Origin: Campylobacter lari
GTDB lineage: Bacteria; Campylobacterota; Campylobacteria; Campylobacterales; Campylobacteraceae
Reading direction: 5' to 3'
NCBI RefSeq assembly: GCF_001017575.1
Contig: NZ_CP011372.1
Span: 124,001 to 188,000, forward strand
Length of the DNA: 64,000 bases
Shown in pieces: positions 55,496 through 64,000 of the stretch; within the stretch, counting starts at the first letter, position 1, and every line of letters starts with the position of its first letter. The notes beneath the pieces are model-generated. The model searched no databases and was not told the origin of the DNA. It saw only the letters and a list, made by a program, of their open reading frames with translations. Position numbers and translations under genes: made by a program.

Positions 55496-56422
55496 TCATT
55501 CCTTATTGAAAAATTCTTGAATATATTTTCGCATAATATCTGCATCATTAATACGATTAACACAATCTCTAAAATTAGAAGCATCTTCATAACCTTTAGA
55601 ATATTCATGCAAGTGCTTTCTAAATATGCTTATGCCTTGTTCTTTATAATGCTTTAACATTTCTTCAAAATGCGCGAATATAATTTTATTTTTCATAGCC
55701 TTTTCGATTTTTTTACCAGTTTTTATCTCATGAAATATCCAAGGTTTTCCTATGCTTGCACGCCCTATCATTAAAGCATCGCAGTTTGTAATTTCAAATA
55801 CTTCTTTAGCATTTTCTGCACTAATATCACCATTTGCTACTAAAGGAATTTTGATATTTTCTTTGGCTAAAGCTATGGCTTCATAATCAGCATTTCCACT
55901 ATACATTTGTTTTCTAGTGCGACCATGCATACTGATAAAATCTACTCCAGCATTTTCACACGCTTTAGCAATAGCAATGGGATCTTTTTTATCAAATCCT
56001 AATCTTACTTTGACACTAGTTAATTTTTTATTACTTGTTTTTTTAATAAGTTCTAAAATTCTTTGTAATTTATCAAGATCTTGCAAAAGAGCACTACCTG
56101 CACATTGTTTTATAACTTTATTTACAGGACAACCACAATTAAAATCAATCCCATCTATAAAATCAAAACGATTTAGTATTTCTACTGCTTTTTGAATTAC
56201 GCTTTCATCTGAGCCTGCAATTTGAACTATGTAAGGGCTTTCAAGTTCAGCTTTTTCTAACATTTTAAGAGTTTTTGAGCTCTCATACACTAAGGCATTA
56301 GAACTTATCATTTCACTAATGGTTACATCAGCCCCAAATTGCTTAACTAAATTTCTTAAAGGCAAGTCTGAAAAACCTGCCATAGGGGCTAAAAATAAAG
56401 GTTTTTTGCTAAAATCTATCAT
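55496..56422 (-). CDS. tRNA-dihydrouridine synthase (DusB type)
   Basis: FMN enzyme of 308 aa reducing uridines in tRNA. LAPMAGFSDLPLR, catalytic Cys in IDFNCGCPVNKVIKQCAGSALL, SVKVRLGFD, SMHGRTRKQMYSG, VANGDI and MIGRASIGKPWIF are all present. Subtype is uncertain, with the DusB-like pattern slightly favoured. It overlaps the upstream membrane-protein gene by 4 bp, as in C. jejuni Cj0124c-Cj0123c. Confidence 0.93.
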   Translation of the reverse strand: MIDFSKKPLFLAPMAGFSDLPLRNLVKQFGADVTISEMISSNALVYESSKTLKMLEKAELESPYIVQIAGSDESVIQKAVEILNRFDFIDGIDFNCGCPVNKVIKQCAGSALLQDLDKLQRILELIKKTSNKKLTSVKVRLGFDKKDPIAIAKACENAGVDFISMHGRTRKQMYSGNADYEAIALAKENIKIPLVANGDISAENAKEVFEITNCDALMIGRASIGKPWIFHEIKTGKKIEKAMKNKIIFAHFEEMLKHYKEQGISIFRKHLHEYSKGYEDASNFRDCVNRINDADIMRKYIQEFFNKE

Positions 56423-57402
56423 TGTATTAATTTTTCAAGCTCTATTTTTTTATTATGCTCTCTTAAAAAGAGCAAGAGTCTAAAGTCTTTATGCTCATTT
56501 TGATCATTTCCTAATTCATTAAGCAATTCATCATACATACCAAATTCTGCCAAAGTATAAAGATAAGCTCTTAAAGCTTGAGAATGATTATCTTTTAACT
56601 TTTTAAATAAAGCAATTAATATTTGAGGTTCTATTTTTTTGCAAAGTATTTTAGCACAGTGCAAATATGATTTATCATCTAAGGTATTCATACTAAGTAA
56701 AACTTCGATTTCAGCATGATTTAATTCTAAGTTTTCTTTTTCAAATCTACTTAAAAGCAATAAAATATCATCTTGATTTTTTTGTATTTTTAGTGTTTTA
56801 ATTTGACTATAGGGCGCATTTTCTAACACTATTTTATAAGCAAAAATTTCTAGCTCATTTACTAAGGTATCTTTGTTTTTGATAAAAGAAAAAGCATGAT
56901 TATTATCATTTTGAAAGTGATTTTTTTCATTTAAAATAAAAATTTCATTATTTGGATCTAGCTTGTATTTTTTTAATTCCACAAATTCCTTTTTGTCTAA
57001 GTTCTCAAAAATATCAATAATTTCATCTATTTTAGGATTTTGAATTTTTTCTTTAAAACAAAGAGCTTGAGTGTTTTTTGCTATGTTTTGAAATTCTTGA
57101 GTTTTAAATTTAACCTTGCTTGCTTTTTTTAAAAAAATATCAATAATAAAATTTTCATAATTTTTACTATCTTTAATTAGATTTTTATATTGTAAATGTT
57201 TTAAAAAGCCATAAAAACTCATATGCGCTAAAGCCAGTATCATTAAAAACAAAGCAGGCAAAACAACCCATAAGCTAATAGGCAAATTTAATTCAAAAGT
57301 AGAAATTGCAAAAGTATAATTTCCTAAATTTAGATTATAAACTAAGGCTGCAACAATTAAAAGATAAACTAAACTTGCAAAGAAAAATAATCTTATTTTC
57401 AT
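56419..57402 (-). CDS. Hypothetical membrane protein (Cj0124c type)
   Basis: Protein of 327 aa with two N-terminal membrane segments (IRLFFFASLVYLLIVAALVY, ~3-22; LPISLWVVLPALFLMILALAHMSFYGFL, ~39-66) and a long cytoplasmic, highly charged helical domain. The C-terminal part has helix pairs (DKSYLHCAKILCKKI, SQALRAYLYTLAEFGMYDELLNEL) resembling TPR or HEAT-like repeats. Function unknown. It is coupled to dksA (4-bp overlap) and dus (4 bp). Confidence 0.8.
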   Translation of the reverse strand: MKIRLFFFASLVYLLIVAALVYNLNLGNYTFAISTFELNLPISLWVVLPALFLMILALAHMSFYGFLKHLQYKNLIKDSKNYENFIIDIFLKKASKVKFKTQEFQNIAKNTQALCFKEKIQNPKIDEIIDIFENLDKKEFVELKKYKLDPNNEIFILNEKNHFQNDNNHAFSFIKNKDTLVNELEIFAYKIVLENAPYSQIKTLKIQKNQDDILLLLSRFEKENLELNHAEIEVLLSMNTLDDKSYLHCAKILCKKIEPQILIALFKKLKDNHSQALRAYLYTLAEFGMYDELLNELGNDQNEHKDFRLLLFLREHNKKIELEKLIQ

Positions 57403-57755
57403 AGCTTTTTCCTTTTTTCTAGGGTTTCACGGCAATTTATGCAATATTTTGCATGAGGTTTAACCTTAAGTCTTTCAGGATGAATATCATCTTCACAATA
57501 CTCACAAATACCATAAGTATTGTTATCTATTTTGCTTAATGAATGTTTAATTTCTTCTAGTTCAGCTTTTAAATTTTCATTAATTTTAAAATCAATATGA
57601 GAGCTATTGTCAATTTGTTGTAAATCAACTTCATCTCTAGGTTCACTATCTTGTAGGTTATGGATATTGTCTATATTACCTTGCAGTTCTTGTAAAATTT
57701 CTTTTTGTCTTTGAAGTAATATATTTTTAAATTCTTCAAGATTTAATTCTTGCAT
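57399..57755 (-). CDS. dksA: RNA polymerase-binding transcription factor DksA
   Basis: DksA, 118 aa: coiled-coil N-terminal region and a C-terminal C4 zinc finger CEYC-x17-CINC (~residues 86-110). It binds RNA polymerase and works with ppGpp in the stringent response. In C. jejuni it affects rRNA transcription and host-cell interaction. The Ppx/GppA gene in this window acts on the same alarmone system. Start preceded by AGGAGCG; rlmH lies 8 bp upstream. Confidence 0.95.
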   Translation of the reverse strand: MQELNLEEFKNILLQRQKEILQELQGNIDNIHNLQDSEPRDEVDLQQIDNSSHIDFKINENLKAELEEIKHSLSKIDNNTYGICEYCEDDIHPERLKVKPHAKYCINCRETLEKRKKL

Positions 57756-57763
57756 AAACGCTC

Positions 57764-58219
57764 CTATTTGTGATATGGGTGATTTGTATTAATGCAAAAT
57801 GCACGATAAATTTGCTCTAAAAGCATAGTTTTGGCAAATTTATGTACTAAGGTCATTTTACTAAGAGCTATACTTGTATGCATTTGTGCAATAAATTCTT
57901 GCTCAAATCCATAAGCACCACCTATAAAAAATGAAATTTCATTTTTATCTTGCAATAATTTTGCAAATTCTACACTTGTAAATTCTTTACCTTTTTCATC
58001 TAATGCTATGCAAAAACCTTTTTTATAAGGACTTAGTGCATTTGTATAAGATTTTTTTGCTTCTATAGCATTAGCGTTTTGTGCTTGATTAATTTTGTTA
58101 TTAAAAACACATATATCATTAAAACTGCAAAATTTTTTGATGAGTTTGGTATAATGCTCATCTATCTTGCTAAATTCATCATTACTATTTTTTTGAATAC
58201 TTAAAAGATTGATTTGCAT
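57764..58219 (-). CDS. rlmH: 23S rRNA (pseudouridine1915-N3)-methyltransferase RlmH
   Basis: SPOUT methyltransferase of 151 aa. C-terminal knot with [50 protein letters not shown] (~118-151), ending in the family NxPYHK. Starts 3 bp after accD. Confidence 0.95.
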   Translation of the reverse strand: MQINLLSIQKNSNDEFSKIDEHYTKLIKKFCSFNDICVFNNKINQAQNANAIEAKKSYTNALSPYKKGFCIALDEKGKEFTSVEFAKLLQDKNEISFFIGGAYGFEQEFIAQMHTSIALSKMTLVHKFAKTMLLEQIYRAFCINTNHPYHK

Positions 58220-58222
58220 TTT

Positions 58223-59065
58223 TTAGTTTTTAGAAAAAAACCTTAAAAAATCTGCTATAAATTTTTTATGTTCGCTTCTTTCCACAATCGCATCAATCAA
58301 TCCATGTTCAAGTAAAAATTCGGCCTTTTGAAAGCCGTCTGGTAAATCAGCTCCTATGGTTTGTTTAATTACCCTAGCTCCTGCAAATCCTACCAAAGCA
58401 CCAGGTTCAGCCATGATGATATCTCCAAGCCAAGCAAAGGACGCGCTTACGCCACCCATGGTCGGATCAGTTAATACTGAAATATAAGGAAGTTTTTCTT
58501 CTGCTAATAGTTTTAATGCCGCGCTAGTTTTACTCATTTGCATTAAAGAATAAGTGCTTTCTTGCATTCTAGCTCCACCACTTGCACTTACTATAACAAC
58601 AGGAGTTTTTTTCTCAATCGCTCTTTCAATAGCTCTAAGAATTTTTTCACCTTCTACTGAGCCTAAACTTCCACCCATGAAAGAAAAATCAAAAACAACA
58701 AGTTGAGTTTTTATCCCATCTATATTACATTCACCACTTATTATGGCACTTTTTCTTCCTGTTTTTTCTTCATTTTCTGCCAATCTTTTTTTATATGATT
58801 TACTATCTACAAATTTAAGCGGATCGATTGCATGTAAGTCTTTATCCATTTCCTCAAAAGAGCCTTCATCGCTAAGCAATTCAATGCGTTTTAGAGGGTC
58901 TAATCTCATATGAAAATTACATTTAGGGCAAACATTATAACAAGTTTCTATTTCTTTATAATACATTAACGCATGGCAAGAATTACATTTTACCCAGTGA
59001 TTTGGAGCTTCACTTGGAGTAGCTTGTTTGCGTCTTATACTAGAAAAAATATCTAAAAAATTCAT
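58223..59065 (-). CDS. accD: Acetyl-CoA carboxylase carboxyltransferase subunit beta
   Basis: AccD, 280 aa. N-terminal C4 zinc ribbon (WVKCNSCHALMYYKEIETCYNVCPKCNFHM, residues 24-53). The crotonase-fold CT domain has DFSFMGGSLGSVEGEK, SASGGARMQES and LTDPTMGGVSASFA. It transfers carboxyl from biotin to acetyl-CoA for fatty-acid synthesis. Its promoter overlaps the bamA terminator region. Confidence 0.97.
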   Translation of the reverse strand: MNFLDIFSSIRRKQATPSEAPNHWVKCNSCHALMYYKEIETCYNVCPKCNFHMRLDPLKRIELLSDEGSFEEMDKDLHAIDPLKFVDSKSYKKRLAENEEKTGRKSAIISGECNIDGIKTQLVVFDFSFMGGSLGSVEGEKILRAIERAIEKKTPVVIVSASGGARMQESTYSLMQMSKTSAALKLLAEEKLPYISVLTDPTMGGVSASFAWLGDIIMAEPGALVGFAGARVIKQTIGADLPDGFQKAEFLLEHGLIDAIVERSEHKKFIADFLRFFSKN

Positions 59066-59093
59066 TATCTCTACCTAAAATAAAAATTTTAAA

Positions 59094-59102
59094 ATTATAG
59101 CA
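59094..59102 (-). promoter_or_regulatory. accD: Extended -10 promoter of accD-rlmH-dksA
   Basis: The minus strand reads TGCTATAAT (59102-59094), with the hexamer 29 bases before the accD ATG. It overlaps the downstream arm of the bamA terminator. Confidence 0.65.
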
Positions 59103-59128
59103 AGATTTTATTATTTTTAAAATCTTGC
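59100..59128 (-). terminator. Terminator of bamA
   Basis: Perfect 11-bp stem GCAAGATTTTA / TAAAATCTTGC (59100-59110 and 59118-59128) with a 7-base loop, overlapping the bamA stop codon and followed on the minus strand by a T-rich run. Confidence 0.75.
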
Positions 59129-61333
59129 GCCCAACATAAACTCGAATTTGCTTAAATCGTCTTTTGAGTTGGTGTTAAATGGTTTAGCAAAAACTAAATT
59201 TAAAGCACCTAGCGGGGTTAGCCACTCAAAACCAACACCTGTGCTCCATCTTTGAATTTGACTTAAAGAACTCTCTCCGATAGCACCATAATCAAAAAAT
59301 ACACTACCTCTAAGTTTGATTCTATCAAAAAGCGGAAAACTAAGTTCTACAGAATTTGCAAAAGCCACTGTACCACCTGTTTCATCACCCCATTCATTTT
59401 TAGGACTCACACTTCTTCTATCAAAACCTCTAATAGTTCCTATACCACCAAGATATAATTTTTCATTGATAGGCAAATAGCCTTGATCCCATACCTTATA
59501 AAAACTTGCTTTATAACGATAAATTAAATCCCAACCTATAAATTCTTCCAAACCTTGATAATAATTAAACTTAGTAGTAGAACTTATGAATTCTTGATCC
59601 CCACCTAAGCCTGCATATTCAAGCGAAGTTGAGGCAATAAAACCTGATCTTGGTAAATAATAATCATCTGTATTGTTAAATACTATCGAAGGAGTAATGG
59701 AGCTTTTATAGGTTTTTCCAAGTTTATATCCTTGAGCAATTAAGCGATCACTTAAATGATAAATATCACTTTGCTCAAGATTATAAGTTAAATCAACACT
59801 TGTATATCTTCCTAAAGTTTTACCAACGCTTATGTCAAAACCATAGTTTCTCTCATCATAGCTATCCCATTCTAAACGATCTGAATATAATGATCCTCCA
59901 AGAGAATAATCACTATCATTTACTCTAGGATTTCTTAAAGATACTCTACCTGAAAGTGTATCATCGCCTTTGTCTATACTCACACTTCCTTTCATACCAG
60001 AGCCTAAGATATTTGCATCAGATAATGAAGCGCTAAGTAAAATTCCATCACTAGTTCCATAGCCAATACCACCTGAAATGGCCCCAGTTGAAGCTTCTTT
60101 GACTTCTACTATCAAATCAATATGCGTATCATCTACTCTTTGTTCTTTAATGTCTACATTTTCAAAATATGCAGTTCTTCTTAGGGCATTTCTTGAGTCT
60201 ATTAAATCAGTTCTATTATAAAGATTGCCTTCAGTTAGATAAAGCTCTCTACGAATAACTCTATCAACTGTTTTGGTGTTACCTGAGATGATGACATCTC
60301 TTATATATACTTTTTCATTAGGTATGACTTTAAAAATAATCATAGCTTCATGATTTTCTTTATCTTTTTGTATATCAGGTATAACTTGTACAAAAGCATA
60401 GCCTAAATCTGCTGTTTTAGTTTCTATAGTCTTTATATCTTCTCTTAGTTTTTCTATATTAACTATTTTTCCAACACTTAATTTTAAATCATTTGCCAAA
60501 GCTTCATTTTCTTCATCACTAAAAATTGGATTAAAAATTTTAATCCCTTTGACTTTATAAACCTCACCCTCGTTGATAAAATAAGTCAAATCAGCTTGAT
60601 AGGTATCTGTGTAAGTATTTAAAAAAGCAGGAGATACACTTACATCAAGATAACCTTCTTTTAAATACACATCTGAAATTCTTGAGCTATCATTTGCTAA
60701 ATCAAAGATTTTAAGCTTACCATCATTAAAACCCCACATCCAGCCTAGGGCTTCTCTTTGTTTATTTGCTATTGCAGGTTCAACATCTGAATAACTTAAA
60801 TTTTTTGCACCGCTTAAATGTACTTTTTCTATGATGATATTTTCCCCACGGTTTACAACAAAAGTAAGTTTTAATGAGCTTGAATTACTTAATTTTTCAT
60901 CTTTGATTTCTACAACAGTGTCATAAAAACCTTTGGCTTGATAAAAAAGTTTAATTTTTTCAGCAGCTTCTTTAGCTGAATTTTCATCATATAAAATTCC
61001 AGGTTTTAAGCCAACAAGGCTTTCTATTTGCTTTCTATCGTTACTTGCTATACCTTGAATATCTATTTTGCTAATGGAAGGTTTTTCTATTACTTTAAAA
61101 GTTAGCACTCCATTTTTTTCTTCTACTACTATATCTTTAAAATAATTTCTATCAAAAAGATTTTTAATCGCTGTATCTATGCTAGCAGGATCGATTTTTT
61201 GTCCTATTTTTAATTTAGAAATCGCAATAGCACTTTCTTTAGAAAGTTGCGATAAGCCTTCAAATTTTATATCTTTAATTGTAGCTGCACATAAAGAACT
61301 TGAGAGTGCAAAGAAAACAAACCATTTTTTCAT
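59117..61333 (-). CDS. bamA: Outer membrane protein assembly factor BamA
   Basis: Omp85-family protein of 738 aa: signal peptide (MKKWFVFFALSSSLCA), five POTRA domains to about residue 410 (first SKLKIGQKIDPASIDTAIKNLFDRNYFKDIVVEEKNG) and a C-terminal 16-strand beta-barrel. The barrel has the conserved lid motif GGIGTIRGFDRRSV (~630) and ends in an outer-membrane signature (KFEFMLGARF, terminal Phe). It inserts outer-membrane proteins. Divergent from tyrA. Confidence 0.97.
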   Translation of the reverse strand: MKKWFVFFALSSSLCAATIKDIKFEGLSQLSKESAIAISKLKIGQKIDPASIDTAIKNLFDRNYFKDIVVEEKNGVLTFKVIEKPSISKIDIQGIASNDRKQIESLVGLKPGILYDENSAKEAAEKIKLFYQAKGFYDTVVEIKDEKLSNSSSLKLTFVVNRGENIIIEKVHLSGAKNLSYSDVEPAIANKQREALGWMWGFNDGKLKIFDLANDSSRISDVYLKEGYLDVSVSPAFLNTYTDTYQADLTYFINEGEVYKVKGIKIFNPIFSDEENEALANDLKLSVGKIVNIEKLREDIKTIETKTADLGYAFVQVIPDIQKDKENHEAMIIFKVIPNEKVYIRDVIISGNTKTVDRVIRRELYLTEGNLYNRTDLIDSRNALRRTAYFENVDIKEQRVDDTHIDLIVEVKEASTGAISGGIGYGTSDGILLSASLSDANILGSGMKGSVSIDKGDDTLSGRVSLRNPRVNDSDYSLGGSLYSDRLEWDSYDERNYGFDISVGKTLGRYTSVDLTYNLEQSDIYHLSDRLIAQGYKLGKTYKSSITPSIVFNNTDDYYLPRSGFIASTSLEYAGLGGDQEFISSTTKFNYYQGLEEFIGWDLIYRYKASFYKVWDQGYLPINEKLYLGGIGTIRGFDRRSVSPKNEWGDETGGTVAFANSVELSFPLFDRIKLRGSVFFDYGAIGESSLSQIQRWSTGVGFEWLTPLGALNLVFAKPFNTNSKDDLSKFEFMLGARF

Positions 61334-61365
61334 TATTCTACCTAAATTTTTATATACAAAATCGT

Positions 61366-61371
61366 TATAAT
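61366..61371 (+). promoter_or_regulatory. tyrA: -10 box for tyrA
   Basis: Consensus TATAAT 40 bases before the tyrA ATG in the 77-bp divergent bamA-tyrA gap. Confidence 0.55.
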
Positions 61372-61410
61372 ACCAAAATATTTTTAACTAATGCTTTTTA
61401 AGGAAAATTT

Positions 61411-62238
61411 ATGAAAGTAGGTATAGTCGGACTTGGCTTAATAGGTGGATCTTTGGGTCTTAGCCTAAGAGAGAATAAATTAATAGATTTAGTTTGTGGA
61501 TATGATATAAACAAAGAATTTGAACAAATCGCGCTAGAGCGAAAATTAATAGATAAAATTGTTTCTTTTGAAGAGTTGAAAAAATGTGATGTTATTTTTT
61601 TAGCTATTCCTGTAAGAGCTATTGTAAAAATCTTAAAAGAATTTCAAGATATTTCTAAAGATTGCACTATCGTTGAGCTTGGAAGCACAAAAGAGGAAAT
61701 TATTAAAAATTTACCTCCTTATTTGAAAAGTCAATTTATCGCAGCTCATCCTATGGCAGGAACTGAAAATAGTGGCCCAAATGCAGCTATAAAAGATTTA
61801 TACAAAAATGCAGTTTGTGTTTTGTGCGATGTGCAAAATGCCGATCATATTCATCAAAAAAGGGCTATAGAAATTTTTTCAGATTTAGGAATGAAGCTTG
61901 TATTTATGGATAGTATTGCGCATGATCATCATGCTTCTATCATTTCACACTTACCGCATGTGATTAGTTTTTCTTTGGCAAATTTTGTGATGAAAGAAGA
62001 AAATAAAAAAAACATAGCTCACCTAGGAGGTCCTTCTTTTAAAGATATGTGCAGGATTGCCAAATCAAACCCTCAAATGTGGAGTGGTATTTTTGAGCAA
62101 AATAAACAAAATTTATTAAATTCTATTGATTTATTTCAAAAAGAACTACAAGAATGTAAAAAAATGATAGAAAAATGTGATATAAATGAGCTTGAAACTT
62201 GGATTAAAAGTGCAAATAAATTAAGAGAAATTTTATAA
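61411..62238 (+). CDS. tyrA: Prephenate dehydrogenase TyrA
   Basis: NAD(P)-dependent enzyme of 275 aa converting prephenate to 4-hydroxyphenylpyruvate for tyrosine. Rossmann motif GIVGLGLIGGSLG (3-15), ELGSTKEEI, AAHPMAGTENSG and DSIAHDHHASIISHLPHVIS are visible. No ACT or chorismate-mutase domain is fused. TTAAGGAAAATTT precedes the ATG. Confidence 0.96.
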   Translation: MKVGIVGLGLIGGSLGLSLRENKLIDLVCGYDINKEFEQIALERKLIDKIVSFEELKKCDVIFLAIPVRAIVKILKEFQDISKDCTIVELGSTKEEIIKNLPPYLKSQFIAAHPMAGTENSGPNAAIKDLYKNAVCVLCDVQNADHIHQKRAIEIFSDLGMKLVFMDSIAHDHHASIISHLPHVISFSLANFVMKEENKKNIAHLGGPSFKDMCRIAKSNPQMWSGIFEQNKQNLLNSIDLFQKELQECKKMIEKCDINELETWIKSANKLREIL

Positions 62239-62311
62239 AATTTTTTATAATTTACTCTTAATTTGCTAAAGAATAATATATTTTTAAAAAATATAGATTG
62301 AAAGTGAAAAT

Positions 62312-63691
62312 ATGGTTTTTGCGCGTAAAAGATCAAATAAAAAATGGATTTTTGTAGTTTTTTTAATACTTTTAGCCTTTGTGGTGTTTGTTTTAAATAC
62401 AAAGTTGTTTGAAAAAAATCCTCCGTTGATTCAAACAAAATCAGATGTAATTTATAGTAATCTAACAGATCCTATATCCATAGAAATAAGCGATGAAAGT
62501 GCTTTAAAAGATATAAAAGTTACTTTATTTAAGGCAAATGAGCTAAATGGCGAAATACTTGTAAATGAGCATGTTAAAGGCAATAAAAAAAGCATTCATT
62601 TTGATTTAAAATTACCAAAACCAGCTTATAAAGAAAAAGTTGATTCTTATAAACTTGTAATAGAAGCAAGTGATAGTAGTTTTTGGAATTTCTTTTTAGG
62701 AAATCAAGCGCTTAAAGAAGTAAAAGTTATCATTGATACCAAAAAACCGTTTGTAGAAATTTTAGATAATTCTTACCAAATCGAGCAAGGTGGAGTAGGT
62801 AGTGTGGTATTTAAAGCAAGTGATGAGAATTTACAAGAAGTTTATATCACAACCGATAAAGATAAAATTTTTAAAGCAACTCCTTATGTGAAAGAAGGAT
62901 ATTATGCTGCTTTGATTCCTTGGGAGGCGACTGATGAGCACTTTAGAGCTTATGTGGTGGCAGTAGATAAAGCAGGTAATGTAAACAAACAAAGAATTAG
63001 ATATTATTTTACTAATAAAAAATATCGTGTATCAAATATAAAAGTAAGTGATAGATTTTTAGATGGTAAGATTGAATTTTTAGCACAAAAATATGCTCCA
63101 AAAGATAGAGAATTAAGTAGGCTTGAAAAATTTAAATTTGTGAATGAAGATTTAAGAGCTTCTAATGAAGTTATCATTCATGATATTACAAGCAAAGTTC
63201 CTGATACTATGATTAATAATTTTAAAGTTAATCTTTTCAAGCCTTTAAAAAATGGCCAAAAAGTAGCTGATTATGCTGATCATAGATTTTATTCTTATAA
63301 TAATCAAGCTTTTAGTAGCTCTTATCATATGGGGCTTGATTTAGCAAGCATAAAAGAAGCACCTATTATTAGCAATAACGATGGTGAAGTGGTATTTGTG
63401 CAAGAAAATGGAATTTATGGATTAAATATTATCATCTATCATGGCTTTGGGATTTATACTCTTTATGGACACTGTACTAATGTGGATGTAAATGTGGGTG
63501 ATAGAGTTAGAGCAGGTAATGTTATAGGTACTACAGGCACTACAGGTTTAGCACTTGGAGATCATGTGCATTTTGGTGTTTTGGTGCAAGGAGTTGAAGT
63601 GCGTCCTGAGCAATGGCAAGATGCAAAATGGATAAAAGAAAATATCTATAATGTATTAGAATCAAGCAAAAAAAGAATTTTGAGTGAATAA
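62312..63691 (+). CDS. M23-family peptidoglycan endopeptidase, membrane-anchored
   Basis: Protein of 459 aa: one N-terminal anchor (WIFVVFLILLAFVVFVLNT, ~12-30), a periplasmic Ig-like/beta-rich region (~50-300), and a C-terminal LytM/M23 domain. Zinc ligands are intact: SSYHMGLDLAS (HxxxD) and GDHVHFGV (HxH). It should cut peptide crosslinks in peptidoglycan, and such enzymes shape helical Campylobacter cells. The position between tyrA and lpxC equals C. jejuni Cj0131. The ribosome binding site is weak. Confidence 0.92.
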   Translation: MVFARKRSNKKWIFVVFLILLAFVVFVLNTKLFEKNPPLIQTKSDVIYSNLTDPISIEISDESALKDIKVTLFKANELNGEILVNEHVKGNKKSIHFDLKLPKPAYKEKVDSYKLVIEASDSSFWNFFLGNQALKEVKVIIDTKKPFVEILDNSYQIEQGGVGSVVFKASDENLQEVYITTDKDKIFKATPYVKEGYYAALIPWEATDEHFRAYVVAVDKAGNVNKQRIRYYFTNKKYRVSNIKVSDRFLDGKIEFLAQKYAPKDRELSRLEKFKFVNEDLRASNEVIIHDITSKVPDTMINNFKVNLFKPLKNGQKVADYADHRFYSYNNQAFSSSYHMGLDLASIKEAPIISNNDGEVVFVQENGIYGLNIIIYHGFGIYTLYGHCTNVDVNVGDRVRAGNVIGTTGTTGLALGDHVHFGVLVQGVEVRPEQWQDAKWIKENIYNVLESSKKRILSE

Positions 63692-63693
63692 AA

Positions 63694-64000
63694 ATGAATC
63701 AAACAACAATAGCAAAAGAAGTTAAAGGTGTTGGTATAGGTTTGCACAAGGGTGAGCCTATTAGTATAAAATTAGAGCCATTAGAAGCTGGCAGTGGTAT
63801 AGTATTTTATAGAAGCGATCTGGGAATTTCTTATGAGGCAAGGCCTGAAAATGTCATCGATACGCAAATGGCTACTGTAATAGGCGATCATAGAGGTTAT
63901 GTTTCTACTATAGAACATTTAATGAGTGCGATTAATGCTTATGGTATTGATAATGTGCGTATAGTTTTAGATGCTAATGAAGCTCCTGTAATGGATGGTA
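63694..64000 (+). CDS. lpxC: UDP-3-O-acyl-N-acetylglucosamine deacetylase LpxC, N-terminal part
   Basis: The gene runs off the right edge; 102 codons are visible. It starts MNQTTIAKEVKGVGIGLHKG, the LpxC opening (t.i...v.G.GlHsG), and contains STIEHLMSAINAYGIDNV with the first zinc-binding His (EHLMSA) and EAPVMDG. LpxC catalyses the committed step of lipid A synthesis. It lies 2 bp after the M23 peptidase gene. Confidence 0.96.
   Translation, partial: MNQTTIAKEVKGVGIGLHKGEPISIKLEPLEAGSGIVFYRSDLGISYEARPENVIDTQMATVIGDHRGYVSTIEHLMSAINAYGIDNVRIVLDANEAPVMDG

Overview
The window is an AT-rich, gene-dense chromosomal segment of a Campylobacter. Gene content and order identify the genus: recA-eno, fliQ-murB, bioB-topA, fliN-ppx-fdxB-cosR-folB-plsY, a cytochrome c peroxidase, rplU-rpmA, obgE, fmt-birA-parA-parB-atp, tolQRAB-pal, slyD-fabD-pfs, dksA-rlmH-accD, and bamA/tyrA/lpxC. 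Short flagellins (488 and 492 aa, against about 572-576 aa in C. jejuni) and differences from C. jejuni gene order suggest the C. lari group; the species call is inference. I saw no tRNA, rRNA, CRISPR array, insertion sequence or prophage.

Layout. 1-12.5 kb is housekeeping: the end of an MFS transporter, an unknown gene, the group III truncated haemoglobin Ctb, an AMIN-domain protein, an FtsB/FtsL-like small protein, eno, recA, mqnD, fliQ, murB, an unknown exported protein, cysQ, a cation/proton antiporter, bioB and topA. 12.6-27.9 kb is a flagellin and flagellin-glycosylation region. flaA (sigma-28 promoter) and flaB (sigma-54 promoter) are divergent rather than tandem. They are followed by six tandem maf (motility accessory factor) genes and the pseudaminic acid synthase gene pseI, all on the minus strand. 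28-34.2 kb holds a CheX-like protein, fliN, fliO, ppx/gppA, ferredoxin, the orphan regulator cosR, folB, plsY and a di-haem peroxidase.

34.3-37.7 kb holds rplU-rpmA and obgE, separated by a small accessory island. The island has two convergent unknown genes, a 46-codon gene with a strong ribosome binding site, and an operator-like palindrome. After obgE lies a DUF6194-like gene where C. jejuni has proB. 37.7-55.1 kb is one long run of plus-strand genes: fmt, birA, parAB, ATP synthase (b', b, delta, alpha, gamma, beta, epsilon), Tol-Pal with CpoB, slyD, fabD, pfs, a TtcA-like gene, pncA and recO. 55.1-64 kb has a rod-protein-like small gene, dus, a membrane protein, dksA, rlmH, accD and bamA on the minus strand, then tyrA, an M23 peptidase and the start of lpxC on the plus strand.

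How the genes connect. MqnD and Pfs belong to the futalosine route to menaquinone. PseI makes pseudaminic acid and Maf proteins transfer such sugars to flagellin, so substrate, enzyme and precursor genes are side by side. The most unusual structure is the maf array. Long blocks (about 400-840 bp), identical or nearly identical by eye, are shared between non-adjacent copies in a mosaic, while flanking parts differ completely. This points to recent gene conversion or recombination that reshuffles glycosyltransferase domains. Other items worth a look are the divergent flaA/flaB pair, which could in principle swap promoters by inversion; a predicted leaderless cysQ transcript; a CTG start on the FtsB-like gene; a TtcA homologue lacking an expected cysteine; and the rpmA-obgE island.
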